From positions 1-62,221 of the forward strand of contig CAJFNQ010000007.1 of assembly GCA_904394975.1 (NCBI GenBank): a stretch of DNA of 62,221 bases, given 5' to 3'. Shown one piece after another: positions 52,031 through 59,826 of the stretch (within the stretch, counting starts at the first letter, position 1; each line of letters opens with the position of its first letter). Both the position numbers and the translations under genes were made by a program. This DNA is from Metaruminococcus_A gallistercoris (GTDB lineage: Bacteria; Bacillota; Clostridia; Oscillospirales; Ruminococcaceae). The notes under the pieces were generated by a model. The model saw nothing but the letters and a program-made list of their open reading frames with translations, ran no database searches and was not told the DNA's origin.

Positions 52031-52065
52031 AAAAAACAAGCCGCCGGAAGCTTGCCCGGCGGCTT
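52031..52065 (-). terminator. intrinsic terminator of the methyltransferase gene
   Basis: AGCCGCCGG/CCGGCGGCT stem; the minus strand continues TGTTTTTT. Confidence 0.85.
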
Positions 52066-52095
52066 TCTCTTGCGTAAATGCCTGTGGTTTGTGGT

Positions 52096-53100
52096 TTATT
52101 GATGATAGTACTCTTTTGCGGCGGAAAAGAACGCGTCAATGTTATCCCAGCTGGAAAGCGGAGGAATATCGCAGCCGGAGGAGATGACGAAGTTTTTGTG
52201 TTCTCCGCAGGCGGCGAGCAGGTCCATTGTCGCTTTGCGGATGGATTCCGGCGTTCCGTTGCGGAATTCGCCCGCCGGGTCGATGTTGCCCATGACAACG
52301 GTGTCATCCGGGATATGTTTTATCATTTCGGTCATATCAATCGCATTGCCGAAGTGGTAAGCGCCTGCCCCGATGGAGAGGATGCCATCGATCATGCGGA
52401 TGGTTCCGCCCCCGCAGTTGTGGTAGATGATCAAGAAATCATCGTCCTGCAATTCGTCCACGATCCGCTTCATGTAAGGAACGGAAAATTCGTCGTTGAG
52501 GGCGGGAGAAAGCAGTCCGGCGAGCGGTTCGGCGACAACTACGCCGTTTGCCCCGACCTCTTTATAAGCCCGGATGTATTTGATGAGGAAATCGGTCGCT
52601 TTGGTCAAAACGGTGTGAACCATGTCCGGGTCGTCGTAGCAGTAGATCATCGCTTCCGAAACGTCCAGCAGACGGCCTGCCAGAGAAAACGGACCGATGA
52701 CCCCGGCGAAGACCGGCCGGTCGGTGATGAGCCCGCAGGCTTTTTTGATGGCTTCCACATAAATGGCAGTGCGTCCCGCGCCGACTTCCGGCACCTTGAG
52801 AGCGTCCGCCTGCTCTTGATTTTCCACAATGTGGCCGATGACGGCAGGCACCTCGTCCGGTGAGACGCGGATGGTGGAACCGAATGCTTCCGCCTCAAGG
52901 GAAAGGTCCATCATGCTCACCGAAGCGGCGGCGTCGGTACGGTCGGCAACAGCTTTCATGCCTTTTGCCTGGTAGTCGCTGCTGGAAATGAGCTGCTGCA
53001 CGTCAATGCCGAGCAGCTGGATACATGGGAAGGAAAGGACCGGCATGGGTTTTTTCACGGGAGCTGCTTTGATGTCCTGCAGCCACTGGGTCATATTCAT
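52096..53100 (-). CDS. uroporphyrinogen decarboxylase-family methyltransferase (MtaA-like)
   Basis: A 334-residue (beta/alpha)8 protein of the URO-D family. It shows the zinc ligands of the methylcobamide methyltransferase branch, HNCGG (about 238-242) and ISSGCDIPP (about 308), rather than the Arg/Asp set of haem-pathway decarboxylases. Other landmarks are FPCIQLLGID near the start and VVAEPLAGLLSP. Members transfer methyl groups between a corrinoid protein and a thiol or tetrahydrofolate. No corrinoid protein or MtaB/MtbB-type partner gene is here, so donor and acceptor are unknown. The ribosome site is weak (GAGTGATC). Confidence 0.8.
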   Translation of the reverse strand: MNMTQWLQDIKAAPVKKPMPVLSFPCIQLLGIDVQQLISSSDYQAKGMKAVADRTDAAASVSMMDLSLEAEAFGSTIRVSPDEVPAVIGHIVENQEQADALKVPEVGAGRTAIYVEAIKKACGLITDRPVFAGVIGPFSLAGRLLDVSEAMIYCYDDPDMVHTVLTKATDFLIKYIRAYKEVGANGVVVAEPLAGLLSPALNDEFSVPYMKRIVDELQDDDFLIIYHNCGGGTIRMIDGILSIGAGAYHFGNAIDMTEMIKHIPDDTVVMGNIDPAGEFRNGTPESIRKATMDLLAACGEHKNFVISSGCDIPPLSSWDNIDAFFSAAKEYYHQ

Positions 53101-53252
53101 AAAAGATCACTCGCTTTGTTTATTTGATTTATGGCACCGGTTTTAACCACTGGAATCATCATACAACAAAGGGCAAAACGGAATCTTGTAAAATCGTGTG
53201 ATGTTTAGTAATTTTTTATGAGAGTTGTAAAAGGGGTGGAAAATGGTTCTAC

Positions 53253-53281
53253 TTGCGCTTTTTTGACGGATGCGGTATTCT
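53253..53281 (+). promoter_or_regulatory. promoter of the DUF6483-mscL unit
   Basis: TTGCGC, 17-base spacer, TATTCT, about 20 bases before the ATG. Confidence 0.45.
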
Positions 53282-53300
53282 ATGGTCGGGAGGGTGAAAA

Positions 53301-53663
53301 ATGTTCCAGCAGGATTTTATTATGAGAGAGGTCGAGCTGATCTCCCGGTTTTTAGCCAAAACACTGCTGGGCAGGGATCTGGAACAGCAGGAAGAAACCG
53401 TGGAGTTTGAATACCTTTCGGAAAACTATTTTGCTTACCGCCTGCGCAAGCTGGTGGGGGAAGGCAAGATCAACCAAGCGGAAAACGAGCTGTTTGAGGC
53501 GATGGAAGAGGAACCTAAGATGGAGTACCTTTCCGCCGCGTTCGAATTTTACCGTACATTGGCAGAACTCGACCCTGTTTATTTAAAGCAGTGCGGCTTT
53601 TCGGAAGAAGAGATCGCGGAAGGTTTGCAGGACGTAAAACGCGTATATGGAATCGAGGGTTAG
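53301..53663 (+). CDS. DUF6483 family protein
   Basis: A 120-residue all-helical acidic protein. The N-terminal MFQQDFIMREVELISRFLAKTLLG is the family's conserved helix, the middle has YFAYRLRKLVGEGKINQAENELFEAM and the end YLKQCGFSEEEIAEGLQDVKRVYG. It has a TPR-like helix pair feel (residues 45-95). Function unknown. GGAGGGTG lies before the ATG. It is 3 bases upstream of mscL, hence probably cotranscribed. Confidence 0.75.
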   Translation: MFQQDFIMREVELISRFLAKTLLGRDLEQQEETVEFEYLSENYFAYRLRKLVGEGKINQAENELFEAMEEEPKMEYLSAAFEFYRTLAELDPVYLKQCGFSEEEIAEGLQDVKRVYGIEG

Positions 53664-53666
53664 AAT

Positions 53667-54161
53667 ATGAGTAAAATGGAAGCACAGGCCAAAAAGGCGA
53701 AAGGCCTTTGGGGAGACTTTAAAAAATTCGCATTTAAAGGAAACGTGCTGGATATGGCAGTCGGCGTCATCATCGGCGGCGCGTTCGGAAAAATCGTCAC
53801 GTCGGTCGTTAACGACCTGATCATGCCGATCTTCGGCTTTATCACCTCCGGCGCGGATTTTAAAACCCTCAAATGGGTGCTCAGCCCGGCTGTGGTGGAA
53901 AATGGGGTCACCGTGCAGGAGGAGTCCGCCATCCTGTATGGGAATTTCATCCAGAATGTGGTGGATTTTCTCATCATCGCTGTGTCCATCTTTTTGTTTT
54001 TGCGGCTGATGACCCGTGCCCGCCGCAAGAAAGAAGAGGAAGAGGCCGCCAAGCCGAAGGCGCCCAGCGAGACCGAGCTTCTCGCCGAGATCCGCGACCT
54101 GCTTAAAGCGTCCAATGGAGTGCAGAAAAGCGAAGTGAAACCGGATCAGACAGAAAACTGA
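53667..54161 (+). CDS. mscL: large-conductance mechanosensitive channel MscL
   Basis: A 164-residue pentameric osmotic safety valve. TM1 contains the signature GNVLDMAVGVIIGGAFGKIVTSVVNDLIMP (about 24-53), the periplasmic loop includes ILYGNFIQNVVDFLIIA leading into TM2 (about 95-120), and the charged C-terminal helix KKEEEEAAKPKAPSETELLAEIRDLL follows. The N-terminus is about 10 residues longer than in E. coli. A second tail of low-complexity residues ends the protein. Very close coupling to the DUF6483 gene. Confidence 0.95.
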   Translation: MSKMEAQAKKAKGLWGDFKKFAFKGNVLDMAVGVIIGGAFGKIVTSVVNDLIMPIFGFITSGADFKTLKWVLSPAVVENGVTVQEESAILYGNFIQNVVDFLIIAVSIFLFLRLMTRARRKKEEEEAAKPKAPSETELLAEIRDLLKASNGVQKSEVKPDQTEN

Positions 54162-54168
54162 ATCAAAC

Positions 54169-54219
54169 AAAAAACCGGCCCGGAACGGCAGATAAAACGC
54201 CGCTCCGAGCCGGTCTTTT
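54169..54219. terminator. terminator between mscL and GNAT gene
   Basis: ACCGGC.CCGGA.CGGC paired with GCCG.TCCG.GCCGGT (imperfect long stem) followed by CTTTTG, between convergent genes. Confidence 0.7.
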
Positions 54220-54272
54220 GTAGTTTTGAAAGCTTCGCAGCCGGTAATCCGCTGATGTGACCGAAAAGCGGG

Positions 54273-54692
54273 TCAAAGCATCTTTGAAAGGAACAGTTCC
54301 GCCGGCTGAGCCAAAGGGCCTTCGTTTATGACAAGACAGCCGCAGTCTTTGTACCCAAGTTTGCGGTAGAAGTGCTGGGCGGATTCGTCCGACTGGGTGG
54401 AGGTCAGCGCCATTTGAAAGCCCTGCCTCTTCAAAGCCGATTCCCAGTGCTGCATGGCAAGCTTTCCGAACCCTTTTCCCCGGTGCTCTTCCCGGATGAA
54501 CAGCAGGCTGAGAAAGGGAAGGTTCTCCCACAAAAAAGACCCTTCCAGCACTCCGACGGGTGTTTCATCGTCAAACAGGGTGTAGCTCTGTCCGGTTTTC
54601 AGAAGCTGTTCAAACCGCTTTTCGGAAATGTGCGGAACAAGCGACTGCCAGAACAAACGGTCGCTTTCGTTTGCTTGCCGAAGAGAAAACAT
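54273..54692 (-). CDS. GNAT family N-acetyltransferase
   Basis: A 139-residue acetyltransferase. The acetyl-CoA loop is REEHRGKGFGKLAMQHWE (about 68-85), preceded by LPFLSLLFI (beta-4), and the C-terminal SAQHFYRKLGYKDCGCLV gives the last motif (motif B). Substrate unknown. AAAGGAGGTAC lies before the ATG. Monocistronic. Confidence 0.88.
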   Translation of the reverse strand: MFSLRQANESDRLFWQSLVPHISEKRFEQLLKTGQSYTLFDDETPVGVLEGSFLWENLPFLSLLFIREEHRGKGFGKLAMQHWESALKRQGFQMALTSTQSDESAQHFYRKLGYKDCGCLVINEGPLAQPAELFLSKML

Positions 54693-54883
54693 GACGGTAC
54701 CTCCTTTAAAAAACGGCTGTAATCACACCGCCGCTGATGGATGGGTTTATTGTACCACGCCGGCGGGATTTGGCACAAGGGAAAAGTCATTCAAAAGAAA
54801 ATGAGGAAAAAACCTTTCGTCTTTTGCAAAATAATGTTAAAATAAGACATATACATCCTGTAACGGTCTTGGAGGAACGAACT

Positions 54884-56101
54884 ATGATTTATAACGGCGT
54901 TGATTTTGACACCTATTTTAAAAATTATCCGGATGAAAACGGCTATTTCGGAAAATACGGCGGCGTGTACATCACCGAAGAACTCAAACAGGCGATGGAA
55001 GAGATCACCGAAGCCTATTTCACCATCTGTAAATCCAGCAAATTTATCAGCGAACTGCGCCGTATCCGCAGGGAGTTTCAGGGCCGTCCGACCCCGATCT
55101 CTTACCTGGAGCGGCTCTCCGGAAAGATCGGCAACGTGCAGCTTTACGCGAAGCGTGAGGATTTGAACCACACCGGTGCGCATAAGCTCAACCACTGCAT
55201 GGGCGAAGCGCTGCTCGCGAAATACATGGGTAAAAAGAAGATCATCGCGGAAACCGGCGCCGGTCAGCACGGCGTTGCGCTTGCGACCGCCGCGGCGTAT
55301 TTTGGTTTGGAATGTGACATTTACATGGGTTCGGTGGATATTGCCAAGCAGGCGCCGAACGTTGCCCGCATGAAGATCCTCGGCGCGAATGTTGTGGAGG
55401 TCACCGAAGGACTCGCTACTTTGAAAGAAGCGGTAGACGCCGCGTTTGCGGCTTACAGCCGGGATTATAAAGACTGCATTTACTGCATTGGTTCGGTGGT
55501 CGGACCGCATCCGTTCCCGATGATGGTGCGCGATTTCCAGAGCGTAGTCGGCATTGAGGCAAGAGAGCAGTTCCTGGAAATGACCGGTGAGCTTCCGGAT
55601 GCGGTTGTCGCCTGTGTAGGCGGCGGCTCCAACGCAATGGGCATGTTCTCCGGCTTCCTCAACGATCCGGTTGATATTTATGGGGTAGAACCGCTCGGCC
55701 GCGGCCCAGCGCTTGGCGATCATGCGGCAAGCCTGTCTTACGGCAGTGAAGGCGTAATGCACGGGTTCAACAGCATCATGCTCAAGGATGAAAACGGCGA
55801 TCCCGCTCCGGTTTACTCGGTCGCCAGCGGTCTCGATTATCCGTCCTCCGGTCCGGAGCACGCGTTCCTGCACGATTTGGGACGGGTCAAGTACGACGTT
55901 GTAGGCGATGAGGAAACCATCGACGCGTTTTTCGCTCTGTCCCGCCTGGAGGGAATCATCCCCGCCATTGAAAGCTCCCACGCGGTGGCATATGCCATCA
56001 AGCTGGCGAAAAAGATGGGTAAGGGTTCCATTCTGATCAACCTTTCCGGCCGAGGGGATAAGGATATGGACTACATCATTGAAAAATACGGAATTCGGTA
56101 A
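54884..56101 (+). CDS. trpB: tryptophan synthase beta chain
   Basis: A 405-residue TrpB. The PLP lysine is K101 in NHTGAHKLNHCMG (TrpB1-type), the substrate loop is AETGAGQHGVALATAAAYFG, and the phosphate-binding GGGSNAMGMF and GLDYPSSGPEHAFL segments are intact. The start at 54884 follows GGAGGAACG; an upstream in-frame extension is rejected. There is no trpA, trpC, trpD or trpE beside it, so the gene is an orphan. It may make tryptophan from free indole and serine. Confidence 0.93.
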   Translation: MIYNGVDFDTYFKNYPDENGYFGKYGGVYITEELKQAMEEITEAYFTICKSSKFISELRRIRREFQGRPTPISYLERLSGKIGNVQLYAKREDLNHTGAHKLNHCMGEALLAKYMGKKKIIAETGAGQHGVALATAAAYFGLECDIYMGSVDIAKQAPNVARMKILGANVVEVTEGLATLKEAVDAAFAAYSRDYKDCIYCIGSVVGPHPFPMMVRDFQSVVGIEAREQFLEMTGELPDAVVACVGGGSNAMGMFSGFLNDPVDIYGVEPLGRGPALGDHAASLSYGSEGVMHGFNSIMLKDENGDPAPVYSVASGLDYPSSGPEHAFLHDLGRVKYDVVGDEETIDAFFALSRLEGIIPAIESSHAVAYAIKLAKKMGKGSILINLSGRGDKDMDYIIEKYGIR

Positions 56102-56113
56102 GTTTTCGCTGTC

Positions 56114-56154
56114 AAACAGCCTCCGGCAGGTCATCTGCGTCGGAGGCTGTTTTT
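56114..56154 (+). terminator. intrinsic terminator after trpB
   Basis: AAACAGCCTCCG/CGGAGGCTGTTT stem, 15-base loop, T5. Confidence 0.88.
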
Positions 56155-56210
56155 GCGGGTGTACAAAAAAGCTGTTTGAATATTTTTGTCACATTCCGCT
56201 GCGTAAGGGG

Positions 56211-56241
56211 TTGCATATGACACAGCGTCATATGATACCGT
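56211..56241 (+). promoter_or_regulatory. MerR-type promoter with operator
   Basis: TTGCAT, a 19-base spacer and TACCGT; a perfect inverted repeat CATATGAC-ACAGC-GTCATATG (56214-56234) fills the spacer. The over-long spacer with a central dyad is the classic arrangement for MerR proteins, suggesting autoregulation. Confidence 0.55.
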
Positions 56242-56260
56242 ACGGTTGGAGGTGAGGTTC

Positions 56261-56989
56261 ATGCCGCAATATACCACCGGAGAACTCGCCGCGAAGTGCG
56301 GCGTTTCAGTGCGGACGGTACAGTTCTACGACCGGAAAAACCTGCTGAAGCCTTTTCAGCTGACCGAAGGCGGCCGCCGCCTTTACTGCGAAAAAGACCT
56401 GGAACGGCTGCGGCTCATCGGTCTGTTGAAATCACGGGGTCTGTCGCTCGAATCCATCCGGGGAATTTTGGAAAGCAGCAATCCGGAAAAGGTTTTGTCG
56501 CTCCTGCTGGAAGAACAGGAACGGCAGCTGCGGGGCGATTTGTTGAAGATGCAACAGCAGCTTGAGCTGATTCGCGCTGTAAGGGAAAACTTCCGCCGTT
56601 CGGAACCCATTCCGCTCAAATCCGTTGATGGCATGCAGCAGCTTATGAAAAGCAGAAACAAATTAAAAAGAACCCATATGATGATGCTTACCATCGGAAT
56701 CGGCATGGATATGATTCAGCTGGGGACGGTTTTATTCTGGATCATGACGGGCAACTGGCTCCCCTTTGCGGTCTGTCTGCCGTTTGTCCTTCTGGCAGGT
56801 ATTCTCATGACAGGAATGTATGTGAAAAATACCGCTTACGTTTGCCCGGAGTGCGGAGCTCGGTTTAAACCGTCGCTGAAAGCGTATCTCTTTTCCCGGC
56901 ACACGCCGCGGACCCGCAAACTGACCTGCACCCATTGCGGACACAAAGGGTATTGTGTGGAAGTCGCTGCGGAAAAGAACGATCGGTAG
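56261..56989 (+). CDS. membrane-bound MerR-family regulator with C-terminal zinc ribbon
   Basis: A 242-residue protein. The N-terminal MerR winged helix (TTGELAAKCGVSVRTVQFYDRKNLL, about 5-30) is followed by the dimerisation coiled coil (about 85-120, rich in Glu/Gln/Leu). A basic patch KSRNKLKRTH leads into two membrane helices (about 143-163 and 170-188), and the C-terminus has a zinc ribbon: CPECGARF and CTHCGHKG (about 196-231). Cytoplasmic or external orientation of the ribbon is unclear. The ligand is unknown. The start at 56261 follows GGAGGTGA. Confidence 0.85.
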   Translation: MPQYTTGELAAKCGVSVRTVQFYDRKNLLKPFQLTEGGRRLYCEKDLERLRLIGLLKSRGLSLESIRGILESSNPEKVLSLLLEEQERQLRGDLLKMQQQLELIRAVRENFRRSEPIPLKSVDGMQQLMKSRNKLKRTHMMMLTIGIGMDMIQLGTVLFWIMTGNWLPFAVCLPFVLLAGILMTGMYVKNTAYVCPECGARFKPSLKAYLFSRHTPRTRKLTCTHCGHKGYCVEVAAEKNDR

Positions 56990-56997
56990 ATGAACGG

Positions 56998-57027
56998 GCG
57001 GCGCTGTCTGATGTTTGACAGCGCCGC
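56998..57027 (+). terminator. hairpin after merR, terminator-like
   Basis: Perfect 11-bp stem GCGGCGCTGTC/GACAGCGCCGC with an 8-base loop; only a weak T-run follows, so termination may be partial. Confidence 0.5.
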
Positions 57028-57075
57028 TCATATTATGCGGACGGAAAACAGCAGACTGTACCTGCTCAAAATAAC

Positions 57076-57113
57076 TTGAACAATGTTCAAAATTTAAAAA
57101 TAATAATTGAACA
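57076..57113 (+). promoter_or_regulatory. candidate RpiR operator
   Basis: Perfect palindrome TTGAAC-AAT-GTTCAA (57076-57090) and a second half site TTGAAC (57108-57113) 32 bases downstream, just upstream of a consensus promoter. A regulator of the RpiR family is encoded downstream. Confidence 0.5.
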
Positions 57114-57120
57114 AAACTCA

Positions 57121-57149
57121 TTGACAAACAAATAACTCGGTTTTATAAT
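57121..57149 (+). promoter_or_regulatory. consensus promoter of the MFS-rpiR unit
   Basis: Perfect TTGACA, 17-base spacer, perfect TATAAT, about 50 bases before the first codon. Confidence 0.85.
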
Positions 57150-57200
57150 GAAGTTCCGTGGAAAACAAAGCATACGATAAGATGTGTTGAGGCGCTTATC

Positions 57201-58399
57201 ATGTATAAAACCAATTCAAAGTCAATATTGCTCCTGTGTTTTTTTACCTACCTCACGGTATACGTTTTAAGAGTGAATTTTTCATCCGCAATGCCGCTTT
57301 TGCAAAGTCAGGCCAATGCTTCCAGTGCGTTTTTGGGGATGATAGGTTCTGTTTTTTTATCACCTATGCGGTCGGCCAGTTGGTAAACGGCTTTTTAGCG
57401 GATTCTATGCCGCCGTTTCGTTTTATTATTTTCGGGCTGATTGGAACGGTTCTGGCAAACGCTGGGATTGCTTTCTGCAACAGTCTCGCATTGATTCCTG
57501 TTCTCTGGGCGGTCAACGGTTACTTTCAGTCTATTTTCTGGGCTTCTTTGACCAGGCTTCTTTCGTTTAATTTTGAAAAAAGAAATATTCTGTAGTGGCA
57601 ACGGTCATGTCTTCTTCCATGGTAGGGGATTTATCATCGCGTGGGTGGTGCTTGGCCGTGTGCTGGGCGGGAGCAGGTGGAACTGGTTCTTTTGGGTTCC
57701 CGCGTTTTTGGGGACGGCACTGCTTGCTGTTTGGATTGTTGCCGCGTACCGGCTGCGCGGGCATCCTGTTCCGTTCCAGAAATTGTTGATCGGCAGGTTA
57801 AAAGAGTCTATCGTTTTTTTAATCCGGCAGAAAATACAGCTTATTTGTTTGATTTGTTTTTGCCTTGGATTTGTAAAAGAAAGCATATCGGTTTGGGGGC
57901 CGACCATTACCGGGTATCTGTTGGGAGTCGATATCAAATCTTCTGCGCTTGTGCTTTTGACCGTTCCTTTCGCGAATCTGGTCGGCATGTTTCTCGCAAA
58001 AGGGTTGATCGACCGTTTTAAAGGGAATGAAATGAAAACGCTGATCTTTTTGTTTGGCGCGATGACCGCCGCAAGTGTTCTGCTGTTTTTATTTCAGGAA
58101 AACATGGTTGCGGTAACGGTTATCCTGCTTGCGGCGGTGTCCGCTATGTCATATGGCTGCAACAGCATCCTGCTGTCATTCATCCCGCTGATGTTTTCCA
58201 AATACAATCTTGTTTCAACCTGGCGGGTATTCTGGATTTTGCGTCTTATATTGGAGCCGCGCTCTCTTCCCTTGTTTTGGGGATGGTGCTGACAAATGGG
58301 AACTGGTTTTCAGCGGCGCTGATTTGGGCGGCTATGGCGGCAGTGGCGGTCGTATTGTGTGTGATAACCGGAAAGAAACTAAAACGGAGGGAGGGATAG
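57201..58399 (+). pseudogene. MFS transporter, broken by several frameshifts
   Basis: Four reading frames in succession encode parts of one major facilitator of about 400 residues: YLTVYVLRVNFSSAMPLLQ in frame one, FITYAVGQLVNGFLADS in frame two, GFIIAWVVLGRVLGGSRW to SKYNLVST in frame three, and GAALSSLVLGMVLTNG to GKKLKRREG in the last. Joins are at a T7 run (57352-57358), an A-rich tract (about 57576-57588), a G4 tract (about 57630) and near 58218. Each needs one inserted base to restore the frame. The gene is therefore inactive, if the sequence is right. The downstream RpiR gene starts 3 bases after the stop. Confidence 0.88.
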
Positions 58400-58402
58400 T
58401 AG

Positions 58403-59251
58403 GTGGATGATGCGGTCGGTTTGATTCATGGGAAATATCAGTCATTTTCTGCGGTTGAGAAAAAAATAGCGGATTTTATTCTGGAACATCCGGAAACGGT
58501 TATTTATATGACAACGGCTGTACTGGCAAAAGAATTGGGCATTTCACAGGGAAGCATCGTTCATTTTGCCAATGCGCTGGGGTTTGGCGGGTACAGTCAG
58601 CTAAAACTGAGTGTAGCTCAGCATCTGCCGAATCATGAAAAAATCATATCGGAGCAGATAACAGCCAAAGACAGCGCCAAGCTGGTTTTGGAAAAACTTT
58701 CAAACGAAGTGGTACAATCTTTTCAGATGACCCTTTCAGCGGTATCAAATAAACAGCTGGAACAGGCAGCTGAGATTCTGACCCAAAAGAAACGGATTGA
58801 AATTTACGGCGTCGGTTCGTCTTCCATGGTTGCAAATGACGCGTATTACCGTTTTATGCGGCAGGGACTGCCCGCATACAGTGTGATCGACCCGCACATC
58901 GCGTCTGTTTCCGCGTCGCTGCTTGACCAAAATTGCGCGGTGGTAGCTGTGTCCTATTCAGGGAGAACGGTCGAAACGTTAAAGAGCGCTCAAATCGCGA
59001 AAGAGAAGGGCGCTTCAATCATTGCTTTGGCCAGCTTTTCCAAAAGCCCTCTGGCAAAACTGAGTGATGTCTGCCTTGTCAGCGCTTCCAAAGAAACAGA
59101 CCGCTTAAAAGAGGCAACGGCGGCGAGACATAGCCAGCTTCTGCTGCTGGACGCTCTGCTGATGTATATTTCATTTAAAAACATTGACAAAACCATTGCT
59201 TATACTGAAAACATTGCAGAAATCATTGGTGAACACAGAATAGATGAATAA
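58403..59251 (+). CDS. RpiR family transcriptional regulator
   Basis: A 282-residue regulator with an N-terminal HTH (SAVEKKIADFILEHPETVIYMTTAVLAKELGISQGSIVHFANALGFGGYSQLK, about 15-70) and a C-terminal SIS sugar-phosphate-binding domain (about 125-265: GVGSSSMVANDAYYRFMRQG, AVVAVSYSGRTVETLKSAQ). It senses a phosphosugar and controls a local sugar uptake or use operon, probably its own. The start is GTG behind GGAGGGAGGG; the MFS stop is 3 bases upstream, so the intact gene keeps its place in the operon. The conserved SYSGRT is intact. Confidence 0.92.
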   Translation: MDDAVGLIHGKYQSFSAVEKKIADFILEHPETVIYMTTAVLAKELGISQGSIVHFANALGFGGYSQLKLSVAQHLPNHEKIISEQITAKDSAKLVLEKLSNEVVQSFQMTLSAVSNKQLEQAAEILTQKKRIEIYGVGSSSMVANDAYYRFMRQGLPAYSVIDPHIASVSASLLDQNCAVVAVSYSGRTVETLKSAQIAKEKGASIIALASFSKSPLAKLSDVCLVSASKETDRLKEATAARHSQLLLLDALLMYISFKNIDKTIAYTENIAEIIGEHRIDE

Positions 59252-59275
59252 ATGTTGATTTGTGGGGGCGTTGAG

Positions 59276-59693
59276 ATGAAACATTCATTTTTTTCAGGTG
59301 ACGGGAACTGGTACAAGGGGAATCTTCATGCGCATACAACAGAGTCGGACGGCATGCAGACCCCGGAGGAGCGGATGGATTATGGTAAAAGCGCAGGAAT
59401 TGACCCACAATGAAATCATAAAGCAGATTCAAAGCGGCAACTTTTATGCTTCTGCCGGCCCGGAAATTTACGACTTTGGCATGGATGATGAAAACAATTT
59501 ATATATTGAATGTTCACCATGTGAGTCGATTAATTTCATCGCTTATGGAACGCTTGGAAGCAGCATCGTGAAAACAGGCGTTACAGAAGGGGTGTATCCG
59601 CTCAAAGGTACCGAGACATTTGTGCGCTGTGAGTGTGTGGACCGCTATGGAAAAATCGCGTACACCAACCCGGTTTTTTTAAACCAGCCTTAA
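59276..59693 (+). pseudogene. PHP-domain hydrolase remnant with internal deletion
   Basis: The ATG at 59276 (behind GTGGGGGCG) starts MKHSFFSGDGNWYKGNLHAHTTESDG (PHP metal motif HxH), which runs to 59413. From the same DNA in another frame comes the C-terminal end, GWIMVKAQELTHNEIIKQIQSGNFYASAGPEIYDF, to 59693. The middle of the CehA/McbA-type PHP domain (roughly 150-180 residues) is missing. The junction is around 59362-59375 (CGGAGGAGCGGATGG). This is a real deletion and cannot be explained by a single read error. Confidence 0.8.
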
Positions 59694-59753
59694 CAGTGCG
59701 GCGCGGATTTTCGCAGCCAATCGAAACGAAAGATTTTACATATTAACGAAAAG

Positions 59754-59785
59754 CAAAGCAGATGGCTCGGCAAGCCATCTGCTTT
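59754..59785 (-). terminator. intrinsic terminator of the antiporter gene
   Basis: CAAAGCAGATGGCT/AGCCATCTGCTTTG stem with a 5-base loop; short T-run on the minus strand. Confidence 0.75.
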
Positions 59786-59826
59786 GTCTGCGTTTGAAGG
59801 AATCATGCCGCTTTTTTGAAGTGGAT

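Noticed and set aside
54791..56134. 447-residue minus-strand frame opposite trpB
   Set aside because: Antisense to TrpB with no motif or ribosome site; a shadow frame.
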